A DNA stretch of 43,006 nt. Source: Rhodoferax sp. GTDB lineage: Bacteria; Pseudomonadota; Gammaproteobacteria; Burkholderiales; Burkholderiaceae_C. The stretch lies in contig NZ_JAUYQD010000032.1 of assembly GCF_030697375.1 (NCBI RefSeq), positions 1 to 43,006 on the forward strand. The letters are read 5' to 3'. The stretch's first letter is position 1, and each line of letters begins with the position of its first letter. The notes below the pieces were generated by a model. The model had not been told where the DNA came from and did no database searches. It worked only from the letters and a program-made list of their open reading frames with translations. The position numbers and the translations under genes are program-made. Positions 16,741-25,176 of this stretch are shown here, in pieces.

Positions 16741-17082
16741 TCAAGCGCGGTCGTCCCACTCCAAAGATGCCTGCGCAAACACCGCAGGCATTTTTTTTGG
16801 CGCTTTGATGCGCAATTGTTTGTTCACATTCTCCTGGCCAAACACCACTTCAATGTCCGCCACGGCCACGCCAAACAGCGGTGCCAGAAAACGCACCATG
16901 TGGTCGGTGGCCTTGCCGCCTTTGGGGGCGGCGGTGACGCTCACCTTGAGCTGAGTGCCTTTGGGCTTGCCGATGGCGTCTTTGCTGGCGGAGGGTTTTC
17001 CCAGAATGTTGACGATAAGGATGTCGCCATCCCAGGCGAAAAAGGAGTCGCCGGTGGCGTTGCGGGGGCGCGGAGTGGACAT
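16741..17082 (-). CDS. DUF167 (YggU-like) protein (113 aa)
   Basis: Small protein of the DUF167 family: GDILIVNILGKPSASKDAIG, LKVSVTAAPKGGKATDHMVRFLAPLFGV and IEVVFGQENVNKQLRI match the family layout, including the APxxGKAN-like motif (here APKGGKATD). Function unknown. The ATG at 17082 lies 18 bp from the divergent radical SAM gene. The frame is open far upstream to 18279, but only as a shadow of that gene. Confidence 0.85.
   Translation of the reverse strand: MSTPRPRNATGDSFFAWDGDILIVNILGKPSASKDAIGKPKGTQLKVSVTAAPKGGKATDHMVRFLAPLFGVAVADIEVVFGQENVNKQLRIKAPKKMPAVFAQASLEWDDRA
16767..16798 (+). terminator. Intrinsic terminator inside the facing gene
   Basis: ATGCCTGCG (16767-16775) pairs perfectly with CGCAGGCAT (16783-16791) around a 7-base loop, followed by eight T residues. 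It terminates the beta-barrel gene, while the same bases code for the C-terminal KKMPAVFAQAS region of the DUF167 protein on the other strand. Confidence 0.85.
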
Positions 17083-17100
17083 GCTACCGATAATAGGCCA

Positions 17101-18699
17101 ATGGCACCCCGCATCCTCCTGACCACACTCAACGCCAAGTACATCCACGCCTCGCTGGGCCTGCGTTACCTGCTGGCCAATATGGCGCGCCATGGCGGTG
17201 ACGATCTGTGCCAGTGCACGGTGCTGCGCGAGTTCACCCTCCAACGTCCGGTGACGGAGGTGGTTGATGCGCTGTTGGCCGAGCTGGGCCTGCAGGAGGA
17301 GGGCGTGCAGATCGTCGGTTGCGGGGTGTACATCTGGAATGTGGTGCAAACCACCGAAATGGTGCGCCTGCTCAAGACCCTGCGGCCCCGCGTGCAGGTG
17401 GTGCTGGGTGGGCCGGAGGTCAGCTACGAGCTGGAGGCGCAGGAGATCGTCCGCTTGGCCGACTTTGTGATCACCGGTTGGGGCGATGTGAGCTTTCCCA
17501 AGCTGTGCCGGGCCTTGGTGCACGGCCCGCGTCCCCTGATGAAAGTGATCGCCGGGGAACAAGCGCCGCTGGACCAGATTGCGCTGCCCTACGCCGAATA
17601 CTCCGATGCCGATCTGGCGCACCGTCTGCTGTATGTCGAAGCCTCGCGCGGGTGCCCCTTCAAGTGCGAGTTCTGCCTGAGTTCGCTGGACAAGACGGCC
17701 TGGGCGTTTGACCTGGACGCTTTTCTTGCCGCTTTGCAGGGCCTGTACTTGCGCGGTGCGCGCAATTTCAAGTTTGTGGACCGCACCTTCAATTTGAAGA
17801 TCGACGCCTCGGTGCGCATCTTGCAGTTCTTCTTGGACCGCCTGCCCACGGCAGCAGCGGGCCAGCCCGACGCAGCGTTGTTCGTGCACTTTGAAGTGGT
17901 GCCTGACCACCTGCCTGAGCGCCTCAAGGCCATGATTGCGCAGTTTCCACCCGGGGTGCTGCAGTTTGAAGTGGGGATCCAGAGTTTCAATGTGGAGGTG
18001 CAGCAACGCATCTCCCGCCGCCAGGACAACGACAAGACCGAGGCCAATGTGCGCTGGCTGGTCGCCCACTCCCATGCCCATTTGCACACGGACCTCATTT
18101 TTGGCCTGCCCGGGGAAACGCTGGAGAGTTTTGCTGCCGGGTTTGACCGCTTGCACGCCCTGCAACCGCACGAAATTCAACTGGGTATTTTGAAGCGCCT
18201 GCGTGGCACGCCGATTGCCCGCCACAGCGCCGTGCACGGCATGGTCTATGCCAGCAGCGCCCCCTACACCGTGTTGCACACCGGTGTGGTGGATGCCGAG
18301 ACGTTGCAGCGTTTTACCCGCTTCTCGCGCTACTGGGATCTGGTGGCCAATTCGGGGCGTTTTCCGCAGACCTTGGCATTGTTGCTGAACGGCCCTGCGC
18401 GGCCATCGCCTTTTTATGCCTTTCTGGGTTTTGCCGACTGGTTATGGCAGACCCGCCACGCTACCAGCGGCCTGTCTCCCGAGGACCTGGTGGATGCGTT
18501 GTTTGACTACCTGGGTGCCCAGTTGGGCGTGTCCGCGCAGACTGTGCAGGCCGCGCTGCTGGCCGACTATGTGGCCAGCGGTGCCCGCTCTAATCCCCGT
18601 GCTTTGCAGGGCCTGCTGCCGCGGCGCGAGGCCATGTTGCTTGAGGGCGCCAGCGCCCTGGTGCAGCGCCAGCAGCGCCACCGCGCAAGCTCGGGTTAG
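17101..18699 (+). CDS. B12-binding-domain radical SAM protein (532 aa)
   Basis: An N-terminal cobalamin-binding-like Rossmann domain (about 1-150; ILLTTLNAKYIHASLGLRYLLANM, VVLGGPEVSYE) is followed by a radical SAM domain with cluster motif CPFKCEFC (RGCPFKCEFCLSSLD). Later come FVHFEVVPD, GVLQFEVGIQSFN and LIFGLPGET, standard barrel motifs, then a DUF4080-type C-terminal region. This is the layout of the family that pairs B12 binding with radical SAM, often methyltransferases; the substrate is unknown. The ATG at 17101 is 18 bp from the divergent DUF167 gene, so the promoters overlap. Confidence 0.88.
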   Translation: MAPRILLTTLNAKYIHASLGLRYLLANMARHGGDDLCQCTVLREFTLQRPVTEVVDALLAELGLQEEGVQIVGCGVYIWNVVQTTEMVRLLKTLRPRVQVVLGGPEVSYELEAQEIVRLADFVITGWGDVSFPKLCRALVHGPRPLMKVIAGEQAPLDQIALPYAEYSDADLAHRLLYVEASRGCPFKCEFCLSSLDKTAWAFDLDAFLAALQGLYLRGARNFKFVDRTFNLKIDASVRILQFFLDRLPTAAAGQPDAALFVHFEVVPDHLPERLKAMIAQFPPGVLQFEVGIQSFNVEVQQRISRRQDNDKTEANVRWLVAHSHAHLHTDLIFGLPGETLESFAAGFDRLHALQPHEIQLGILKRLRGTPIARHSAVHGMVYASSAPYTVLHTGVVDAETLQRFTRFSRYWDLVANSGRFPQTLALLLNGPARPSPFYAFLGFADWLWQTRHATSGLSPEDLVDALFDYLGAQLGVSAQTVQAALLADYVASGARSNPRALQGLLPRREAMLLEGASALVQRQQRHRASSG

Positions 18700-18832
18700 G
18701 ATGCGGCATGTCCCGATTGCCTTTCGCTGCAATACCGTCTAGAGTTTGCCGTATGTGTTCCGCACAGGGACGTCTGAGAACTGAATTGACGCGCCGCCGC
18801 CCTTCCTTCGCCCTTCATTTGAGCGCATCCCG

Positions 18833-20821
18833 ATGAGTCGTCCCTCCACGCTATGGCGGTGGCCATGGTCGTCTCTGTCACTGCGGCAAACCCTCTTTCT
18901 GGGGGCCGGTCTGGGGATTCTTTTGCCCGCCTTGGTGCTGACCTATTTTCAGATGGCCAACCGCTTTGAAAACGAAGTCAATCTGCGTGTGCGGGCACCC
19001 ATGCTGCAGTACGCCGAGGTGCTGTCGCGCGGGGTGGCCGTGGCGATCTGGAATTTAGACCGGGGCGTGGCCACCGAACTGGTGGAAGCCGTCATGCGCA
19101 ATCCCGACGTGGTCAGTGTCACGGTCACGGATGAATACAAAGAGGTGTTTGTCCGTCGGCAAGTGCCTGGCATCACCGATGGCGAGCTCTTGCGCGAAGT
19201 GCGTGACGTCACCCACAACGGCGCCCATGTGGGGCGCATTGCGGTGGAAATGACCTCCGCACGCATCCAGCGTGAGTTGCGCAGCGATTTGGCCAAACTG
19301 GCGGCGGCCCTGGCCGCACAGGTCGGTGTCTCTTTTGTGTTCATTTGGCTCTTGTTTGACCGCCGCATGATGCGGCCCCTGCGCGAACTCCAGGAGGGGG
19401 CCTTGCGCTTGGCGCGGGGGGAGCTGGACCACCCCTTGCGCTGGCACCGCCGCGACGAGATCGGCAGTCTGGCAGGTGGGTTGGACAAAATGCGCCTGGA
19501 TTTAGGCGCCCTGCTGGCGGAGCGGGATCAAAAAAATGTGGCCTTGCAGCATGAGTTGACGGAGCGGCGGCGCACCGAGGAAGCCCTGGGCTTCAGCCAG
19601 GCCAAATTTGCCGCCATTTTCAATGCCTCGCCGGTGGCCATGACGGTGTCGCGCATGGGCGGAGCCTTCACGCTGCTGGATGTCAATACGGCCTGGTGCC
19701 ACATGTTTGCGTGGGAACGCGGTGCCGCACTGGGAACCAGTGGTGAAAGCAATGGCATGTGGAGAAGCCAGGCAGACCGGCGCTCGGTGTTGGGTACCCT
19801 GGAGCAGATGGGAGAGATTTCCCTTCAGCCGGTGTGGATGCAGCGTGGCCCGGAGCGGACCGGATTTTTGTGCGAGATCTCGGGCAAGGTCATCTCTTTG
19901 GGGGAGGAGTCTCTGCTGATTCTGGCCTACGTGGACATCACCGCCAAACACCAGTACGAAGAAGATATTTTGGCGCTGAATACGGGGCTGGAGCGCCGTG
20001 TGGGCGAGCGGACCCAGGAGCTCTCGGACGCGTTGGAGCGTTTGACCGCGGCGCAATCGGAATTGGTGCGCGCCGAAAAAATGTCGGCGCTGGGGTCTTT
20101 GGTGGCGGGGGTGGCCCATGAGCTGAACACCCCGATTGGCAACAGCCTGACCGTGGCCAGCACGCTGCAGGACCAGTCCAAGGCGTTTGCCTCCGACATG
20201 GCCCGGGGCCTGACCCGCAGCCGCCTGGAGGAGTTTGTGACCAGTACCCAGGAGGGTGCGGGCATTTTGATGCGCGGGCTGCGCCATGCCGCCGACCTGG
20301 TGGCCAGCTTCAAGCAGGTGGCGGTGGACCAAACCAGTGTGAACCGCCGCCGGTTTAACCTGCGGGAGATGGTGGAAGAGATTTTGCTGACCTTGGGGCC
20401 CAGCATCCGCAAAACCACGCACACGGTGGAGAGTGCTATTCCTGAATTCCTCAACATGGACAGCTACCCTGGCCCCTTGGGGCAGGTGCTCACCAATTTG
20501 ATCAACAACGCACTGCTCCACGCCTTTGAAGGACGCCAACACGGGCGGGTGCTCATTGCCGCCGTGCAGCAAGGACCAAGCCATGTGCTTTTGACGGTGC
20601 AAGACGATGGACAGGGCATCCCCGAGGCCCATTTGAACCGCGTGTTTGATCCATTTTTCACCACCAAGCTGGGCAAGGGCGGCAGTGGCCTGGGGTTGAA
20701 CATTGTGTACAACCTGGTGCAGGATGCGCTGGGGGGCTCCATCGACGTGGCCAACACCCCGGGGCAGGGGGCTTGCTTTACGCTGCTGCTGCCGATAGAA
20801 GCGCCTGTGACCGACGCTTAA
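18833..20821 (+). CDS. Membrane sensor histidine kinase with HAMP and PAS domains (662 aa)
   Basis: Layout: a membrane helix (about 20-42), a ~120-residue periplasmic domain, a second helix (about 160-178), HAMP (RPLRELQEGALRLARGELDHPL), PAS (about 250-365), a coiled coil, then the kinase core. The H-box is VAHELNTPIGNSL with phospho-acceptor His, the N-box NLINNALLHAF, G1 DDGQGIPE, and G2 GKGGSGLGLNIVYNL. All catalytic motifs are intact. No response regulator lies next to it, so it is an orphan kinase here. A solute-binding protein gene faces it downstream and could supply a ligand signal, but that is inference. Confidence 0.92.
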   Translation: MSRPSTLWRWPWSSLSLRQTLFLGAGLGILLPALVLTYFQMANRFENEVNLRVRAPMLQYAEVLSRGVAVAIWNLDRGVATELVEAVMRNPDVVSVTVTDEYKEVFVRRQVPGITDGELLREVRDVTHNGAHVGRIAVEMTSARIQRELRSDLAKLAAALAAQVGVSFVFIWLLFDRRMMRPLRELQEGALRLARGELDHPLRWHRRDEIGSLAGGLDKMRLDLGALLAERDQKNVALQHELTERRRTEEALGFSQAKFAAIFNASPVAMTVSRMGGAFTLLDVNTAWCHMFAWERGAALGTSGESNGMWRSQADRRSVLGTLEQMGEISLQPVWMQRGPERTGFLCEISGKVISLGEESLLILAYVDITAKHQYEEDILALNTGLERRVGERTQELSDALERLTAAQSELVRAEKMSALGSLVAGVAHELNTPIGNSLTVASTLQDQSKAFASDMARGLTRSRLEEFVTSTQEGAGILMRGLRHAADLVASFKQVAVDQTSVNRRRFNLREMVEEILLTLGPSIRKTTHTVESAIPEFLNMDSYPGPLGQVLTNLINNALLHAFEGRQHGRVLIAAVQQGPSHVLLTVQDDGQGIPEAHLNRVFDPFFTTKLGKGGSGLGLNIVYNLVQDALGGSIDVANTPGQGACFTLLLPIEAPVTDA

Positions 20822-20822
20822 G

Positions 20823-20903
20823 TTGCCCCCACGCTTGCCGCTGCGCGTGCAGCGCTGCCCCCGAGGGGGCCGTCGTCGCCTTGGGGCGGCCCGGCGGCGA
20901 CTA
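20823..20903. repeat. GC-rich intergenic hairpin repeat
   Basis: A C/G-rich block with stem GCCCCC (20857-20862) and GGGGGC (20865-20870), followed by further G/C-rich dyads (GGGGCGGCCCGGCGGCG). Blocks of this composition and order are, from general knowledge, common between genes in Comamonadaceae. It lies between two convergent genes and probably acts as a terminator-like insulator. It has no T-tract. Confidence 0.6.
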
Positions 20904-20918
20904 GCCCCAGTCCCCGGC

Positions 20919-21653
20919 TTATTCCACGATTTTGTATTTGGCTTTCAACCGGGCCACGGTGTCCTTCTCTTTCAGCAGGAACGCGTCCATTTGTTTGACC
21001 ACTTCAGGGTGCGCAATGGTGGACAGGGAAAAGTCGTTTTTCGAGCTGGGCAGCTTGTCGTCAAACACCAAGGCCCCTGGCTTCTTCATGACTTCGGCCA
21101 GGATGTAGCTGGCGGTAATCTGGGCCATGTACACCCCGTCCACCCGGCCGGCCTCGGCCATGTTCAGCGCGGCGTCGGGCGTGTTCACTTCGGACACGGT
21201 GATTTTCTTGGCGTTGATCTGGTCCAGGTAGGAATAGGGCGTAAAGCCCCGGATGGTGGCGATTTTTGTCACGGTCGCCCGGCCTTTGTGGGCGGGCAAC
21301 ACCATCAAGCCTTCGGTGACCGTGATCAACCCCTTGCTGTACACCACCTTGACCCCTTTTTTTGCATCGCCGCCCCAGTAGGCGTTGTCGGGGAACTTGA
21401 AGTCCAGTGACTTTTGCACCGCAAATTCGTCGAACAAACGCGCCACCGGCATGGGCCTGTAGCTGAAGGTGTGCCCCGATTGGGCGGCAAAAGCGTCCAG
21501 CAACTCGCGCGCATAACCGGTGTAGCCCCCGGCGTCGCCCTTGTAGATGGGCAGGTAATCCGTGGCTTCCACGCCCACGGTAAAGCTGCCAGACCAAGCG
21601 GAGGTGGACAGGACACAGGCCAACGCGAAGGTCAGGGGATGTAGACGTTTCAT
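20919..21653 (-). CDS. Periplasmic solute-binding protein, family 3 type (244 aa)
   Basis: A signal peptide (MKRLHPLTFALACVLSTSAWS) is followed by FTVGVEATDYLPIYKGDAGGYTGYARELLDAFAAQSGHTFSYRPMPVARLFDEF, the usual first lobe of amino-acid-type binding proteins. AALNMAEAGRVDGVYM and a C-terminal helix (MDAFLLKEKDTVARLKAKY) complete it. I chose the ATG at 21653 with GGAG upstream; an ATG five codons earlier is possible. No ABC permease or ATPase is nearby. Its ligand is unknown and it may serve as a sensor protein. Confidence 0.85.
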   Translation of the reverse strand: MKRLHPLTFALACVLSTSAWSGSFTVGVEATDYLPIYKGDAGGYTGYARELLDAFAAQSGHTFSYRPMPVARLFDEFAVQKSLDFKFPDNAYWGGDAKKGVKVVYSKGLITVTEGLMVLPAHKGRATVTKIATIRGFTPYSYLDQINAKKITVSEVNTPDAALNMAEAGRVDGVYMAQITASYILAEVMKKPGALVFDDKLPSSKNDFSLSTIAHPEVVKQMDAFLLKEKDTVARLKAKYKIVE

Positions 21654-21754
21654 ACGGTGTTGCTCCAAAAGGGATGAAGAAAAATACTAGTCCACCCCCC
21701 GGTGCGGCGCAATAGGTAAAAGCTTGTAAGCGCCCGAGCGTCTAAGATCAGGCC

Positions 21755-22588
21755 ATGACCTCTTCATCACGCTTCTGGGCCGATTGGAGCACCCGCGACT
21801 TTGCGCAACTCCAGGCCGACGGCACGTTGCACCACACCATCGCCGTGCTGCCGGTGGCCGCCACCGAGCAACACGGCCCGCACCTGCCGCTCAAGGTGGA
21901 CAGCGCACTGGTGGACGGCGTGGTGCGCGCCTGCCTGCCGCATTTGGGGGCTGCTGTGCCCGCGCTGTTTTTGCCGACACAGAGCGTGGGCCTGAGCCCG
22001 GAGCATGCCCGTTTTGCAGGCACCCTGACGCTCAAGGCCGAGACCACCATCCGGCTGTGGACCGACATCGGGGAGAGCGTTGCGGCCAGCGGTGTCAAAA
22101 AACTGGTGCTGCTCAATTCCCATGGCGGCCAGGTGGGCGTGATGGACATCGTGGCGCGCGATTTGCGGGCACGCTTGGGGCTGCTGGTCTACAGCGTCAA
22201 CTGGTTTGGCCTGCCGCTGGTGGGGCCGCAGGGGGAGGATGTGAACGCGTTGTTCAGCGCACACGAGCACCGTTTTGGCATCCACGCCGGTGACATCGAA
22301 ACCTCCATGATGCTGGCGCTGGACCCCGCTGGTGTGGACATGGCACTGGCCCAGAATTTCGCCTCCACCTCGGAAGCACGGGCCCAGCAGTTTGCGATTC
22401 TGGGCAATGGCAAAAGCGCCAAGCTGGGCTGGCAAATGCAGGACTACAACCCGGCGGGGGCCGTGGGCAATGCCGCTGCCGCGACGGCCGACAAAGGCCG
22501 GGCGGTGCTGGACGCCGCTGGACGTGCACTGGCGCAACTGCTGGCGGAAATTCACCACCTGCCAGCGGACACCTTAAAGAACGCTTGA
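21755..22588 (+). CDS. Creatininase-family amidohydrolase (277 aa)
   Basis: The family's metal-site motifs are present: ATEQHGPHLPLKVD (Glu, His, Asp ligands), LVLLNSHGGQVG and HAGDIETSMML (catalytic-site Glu). The family includes creatinine amidohydrolase, 3-dehydro-scyllo-inosose hydrolase and the mycofactocin peptidase MftE. No mycofactocin genes are nearby, so the substrate is open. A divergent solute-binding protein lies upstream (101 bp) and a capA-like gene faces it 25 bp downstream. Confidence 0.87.
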   Translation: MTSSSRFWADWSTRDFAQLQADGTLHHTIAVLPVAATEQHGPHLPLKVDSALVDGVVRACLPHLGAAVPALFLPTQSVGLSPEHARFAGTLTLKAETTIRLWTDIGESVAASGVKKLVLLNSHGGQVGVMDIVARDLRARLGLLVYSVNWFGLPLVGPQGEDVNALFSAHEHRFGIHAGDIETSMMLALDPAGVDMALAQNFASTSEARAQQFAILGNGKSAKLGWQMQDYNPAGAVGNAAAATADKGRAVLDAAGRALAQLLAEIHHLPADTLKNA

Positions 22589-22613
22589 CGTCGGCTGGTC
22601 GTCTGCGCAGCCA

Positions 22614-23600
22614 TCAGTCGGCCGCCTGGCATTGCCCTACCTGGGCCTGGCCCCGGCGCCAGCAGGGGCTGGTGGCGCCGGGCTTGCGTGTGGGAATGCC
22701 GTCGGCATCGATCTGTGCCACATGGGTGTCAAATGCGGTGACGCCCGTGGCATCCATCTGCAGCCGCACCACCCAACCCAGGCGCTGGTTGGCGTTGTCG
22801 GTTTCCTTCATTACGAAATTGCCCACGCTGTACAGGATGGGTTTGCCCCGGTAGTGTTCAATGTCTTGCGTGACGTGCGGGTGGCCGCCCAGGACCGCGT
22901 CGGCCCCTGCGTCGATCATGGTGCGGGCCAATTGGCGCTGGCGGGCATTGGCTGTCAGTTCGTTTTCCCAGCCCCAGTGCATCACCGGAATCACGATATC
23001 GGCCCGGTACACGCTGCGTGCTAAACGGATGTCGGCCACCACCTGCTCGTCTTCGCTCCAGGCGCTGCCCGGTGCATCGTGGTCGGCTTCAAAGCTGCGG
23101 GGCATGAATTCGTTGTAGCCCAGCAGCGCAATGCGCAGCCCTTTGCGCTCCAGAATGAGCGGTGTATGCGCCTCCGACAAATTGTGGCCGCCCCCGAACT
23201 GCGCGAGTTTGCTGGTCTGCAACAGGTCCAGCATTTCGGCAAAGGCCTCGCGGCCGTAGTCCCCCGAATGGTTGTTGGCCAGCGCCACCGCGTCAAAGTG
23301 GCGTTTGAGCACGGGCACGGTGCGCGGGTGCGCCCGGAAGGTGAAATTTTTGTCGCCTGCCGAGCCGGTGGTGGCCACCACACACTCCAGGTTGCCGATG
23401 CGGATGTCGGCACCGGCAAACAGCGGTGCGAAATCGGCAAACGGATCACCTCCGCGCGCAACCAGTGCCCCGGCCGCATCGTCGAGCACGATGTCCCCGG
23501 CAAAAACCAGACTGACCGGCGCCGAAACCTCCCCGGCAACCAGCCAGGGGCAGCAGGCCATCCCCAGGGCGCACAGCCCATGGCGCAATCGAACCCTCAT
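22614..23600 (-). CDS. CapA-family periplasmic metallophosphatase-like protein (328 aa)
   Basis: A signal peptide (...ACCPWLVAGEVSA) precedes a calcineurin-like fold of the PGA_cap type: LVFAGDIVLDD, IGNLECVVA, ALANNHSGDYG, MHWGWENE and GGHPHVTQDIEHYRGKPILYSVGNFV. These carry the expected metal-binding Asp, Asn and His residues. Relatives act in poly-gamma-glutamate capsule formation, but no capsule synthase (CapB/C) is near. Its ATG overlaps the stop of the upstream 141-residue gene as ATGA, making it the last gene of a MerR-led operon. Confidence 0.88.
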   Translation of the reverse strand: MRVRLRHGLCALGMACCPWLVAGEVSAPVSLVFAGDIVLDDAAGALVARGGDPFADFAPLFAGADIRIGNLECVVATTGSAGDKNFTFRAHPRTVPVLKRHFDAVALANNHSGDYGREAFAEMLDLLQTSKLAQFGGGHNLSEAHTPLILERKGLRIALLGYNEFMPRSFEADHDAPGSAWSEDEQVVADIRLARSVYRADIVIPVMHWGWENELTANARQRQLARTMIDAGADAVLGGHPHVTQDIEHYRGKPILYSVGNFVMKETDNANQRLGWVVRLQMDATGVTAFDTHVAQIDADGIPTRKPGATSPCWRRGQAQVGQCQAAD

Positions 23601-24022
23601 GGGGATACTCCTTCCAGCGTGCAGCTGTAGACCAGTTCACGCTCCACGGGGCCACCATACAGATGCTGCTCCCCGGTCAGCCGGGTGGGCGTGGCGGACG
23701 CCGGAAACGGCGGCAAATACGTGGCTTCCTGGATCAGGATGGGTTGCCTGCGGGTGTCCAAGTAGGCATACAGCTTGATGTAGTCGATGTGTGCGGCATC
23801 CCCGACCATGACCGCCTTGAACCGAAAGCGCCCCCCAATGTCCACCGAAGGCACGGGGTAGGGATCTGCCACGGGGCGGGCCTCCACCCCATGGGTGGTT
23901 CCGGCATAACTGAGCTGGCAGTGCAGCAGGGGGGCGGCCTGCGCCGCAAGGCACAGCGCTGCAGCGGTCAACCCCAGGGCGATGCGGGCAAGGGAGGGGG
24001 GTGTCAAATGGTGCTTATCCAT
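23597..24022 (-). CDS. Small secreted protein of unknown function (141 aa)
   Basis: Signal peptide (SLARIALGLTAAALCLAAQA, cut before APLL) and a mature part of about 110 residues with two cysteines (LLHCQLSY and VYSCTLEG) near its ends, likely a disulfide. The central region (GGRFRFKAVMVGD, HIDYIKLYAYLDTRRQPILIQEATY) looks like beta strands. I do not recognise the family. It lies 15 bp after the MerR regulator and overlaps capA by 4 bp, so the three are probably co-transcribed. Confidence 0.7.
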   Translation of the reverse strand: MDKHHLTPPSLARIALGLTAAALCLAAQAAPLLHCQLSYAGTTHGVEARPVADPYPVPSVDIGGRFRFKAVMVGDAAHIDYIKLYAYLDTRRQPILIQEATYLPPFPASATPTRLTGEQHLYGGPVERELVYSCTLEGVSP

Positions 24023-24037
24023 GCTGGGTCGGGTGGG

Positions 24038-24451
24038 TTAGTGCTTGTGCGGGTGGCGCGCGGCGTGCGTCAATCCGGCCAAAATGCCGCAATGGGCGGC
24101 CTCTTGCGCGGTCTGGCACTGTTCGCGCAGGTTTTTGAGTTGTTTTTCCAGTTGGCGCAACTCCAGCAGGCGTTGCGCCACCAGGCCGATGTGCTGGTCC
24201 AGCAGGGCATTCACCGCTCCACATGGGGTGTGTGGTGCATCCTTGAATTGCAGAAGCATGCGAATTTCCGCCAAGCTCATGTCCAGGCTGCGGCAGTGCC
24301 GTACAAAGGAAAGGCATTCGGCGTGGGCGTTGGAGTAGACGCGGTAGTTGCCCTCGGTCCGGGGCGGCGCTGGCAAGACACCCGAGCGCTCGTAGTAGCG
24401 AATGGTCTCGATGGGGGTGCCCGTGGTGCGGGCCAGTTCACCGATTTTCAT
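24038..24451 (-). CDS. MerR-family metal-responsive regulator (CadR/PbrR type, 137 aa)
   Basis: The N-terminal winged helix (MKIGELARTTGTPIETIRYYERSGVLPAPPRTEGNYRVYS) is standard for MerR. A coiled coil follows, with cysteines in the CadR/PbrR positions: DAPHTPCGAVN before it and REQCQTAQEAAHCGIL after it, then a His-rich tail (HAARHPHKH). These predict Cd(II), Pb(II) or Zn(II) sensing. It diverges from a CDF-like transporter and probably controls it through the 19-bp-spaced promoter at 24492-24522. Confidence 0.9.
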   Translation of the reverse strand: MKIGELARTTGTPIETIRYYERSGVLPAPPRTEGNYRVYSNAHAECLSFVRHCRSLDMSLAEIRMLLQFKDAPHTPCGAVNALLDQHIGLVAQRLLELRQLEKQLKNLREQCQTAQEAAHCGILAGLTHAARHPHKH

Positions 24452-24491
24452 TTTGCCGACGTCGTTTGAATAAATTACAAATTGTAGGGGC

Positions 24492-24522
24492 TTGACTCTG
24501 CAGTGGCTCCAGGGTTTTTAAT
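24492..24522 (+). promoter_or_regulatory. MerR-type promoter and operator for the CDF-like transporter
   Basis: The -35 TTGACT (24492-24497) and -10 TTTAAT (24517-24522) are 19 bp apart, the over-long spacing that MerR regulators correct by twisting DNA. A 21-bp imperfect dyad (24495-24515; arms ACTCTGCAG and CTCCAGGGT) lies between and over them. It resembles known CadR/PbrR operators, which have an ACCCT/AGGGT-type dyad. Confidence 0.75.
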
Positions 24523-24551
24523 GGGAACATCTCAATGAATGGAAGCACCCC

Positions 24552-25172
24552 ATGTCTGCCCACTGCTGCGAACACGACACGCCCCCTGTTGAAAAAATCG
24601 ACAACCTGCCGCGCTACCGGCGCATTCTGTGGACGGCCTTGGTCCTGAATGTCGCCATGTTCCTGGTGGAAATCGGCGCGGGCTACACCTCCGGCTCGCT
24701 GTCCTTGCTGGCCGATGCGATTGACTTTGGGGGCGATGCGCTCAACTACGGGGTGTCGTTGGCCGTTTTATCGGCGGCCCTGGCGTGGCGCGCGCGCGCG
24801 GCCCTGCTCAAAGGGGTGAGCATGCTGGGTTTTGGCCTGTGGGTGATGGGCAATGCGGTCTGGAATGTGTTTTTGGGTGGTGTGCCCGATGCGCCCGTCA
24901 TGGGTGTGGTGGGCACTTTGGCGCTGGTGGTCAATGTGGCCGTGGCCTGGATGCTGTACGCCTACCGGGAGGGCGATGCCAATATGCGCAGCGTGTGGCT
25001 GTGCTCGCGCAACGACGCCATTGGCAACCTGGCCGTCATGGGCGCTGCCATGGGGGTTTGGAGCACCGGTCGCGGCTGGCCCGATTTGGCGGTGGCCGCA
25101 GTGATGTCCGCACTGGCCTTGCAAGGGGGCTGGCAGGTGATGCGCCAGGCACGGGAAGAGTTGGCGCACTGA
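24552..25172 (+). CDS. Short CDF-like cation transporter (206 aa)
   Basis: About six membrane helices in a compact protein without the usual cytoplasmic C-terminal domain of cation diffusion facilitators. The N-terminus has a Cys/His cluster (SAHCCEHD) suited to metal binding. Likely transport-site residues are in helix 2 (LLADAIDFGGDALNYG) and helix 5 (CSRNDAIGNLAVMG). Export of Cd, Zn or Pb is inferred from the divergent MerR gene and its promoter. Confidence 0.82.
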   Translation: MSAHCCEHDTPPVEKIDNLPRYRRILWTALVLNVAMFLVEIGAGYTSGSLSLLADAIDFGGDALNYGVSLAVLSAALAWRARAALLKGVSMLGFGLWVMGNAVWNVFLGGVPDAPVMGVVGTLALVVNVAVAWMLYAYREGDANMRSVWLCSRNDAIGNLAVMGAAMGVWSTGRGWPDLAVAAVMSALALQGGWQVMRQAREELAH

Positions 25173-25176
25173 GCGC

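Noticed and set aside
17083..18279. Upstream extension of the DUF167 frame to 512 codons
   Set aside because: The extension is antisense to the radical SAM gene and lacks family similarity; ATG 17082 gives the normal DUF167 length.
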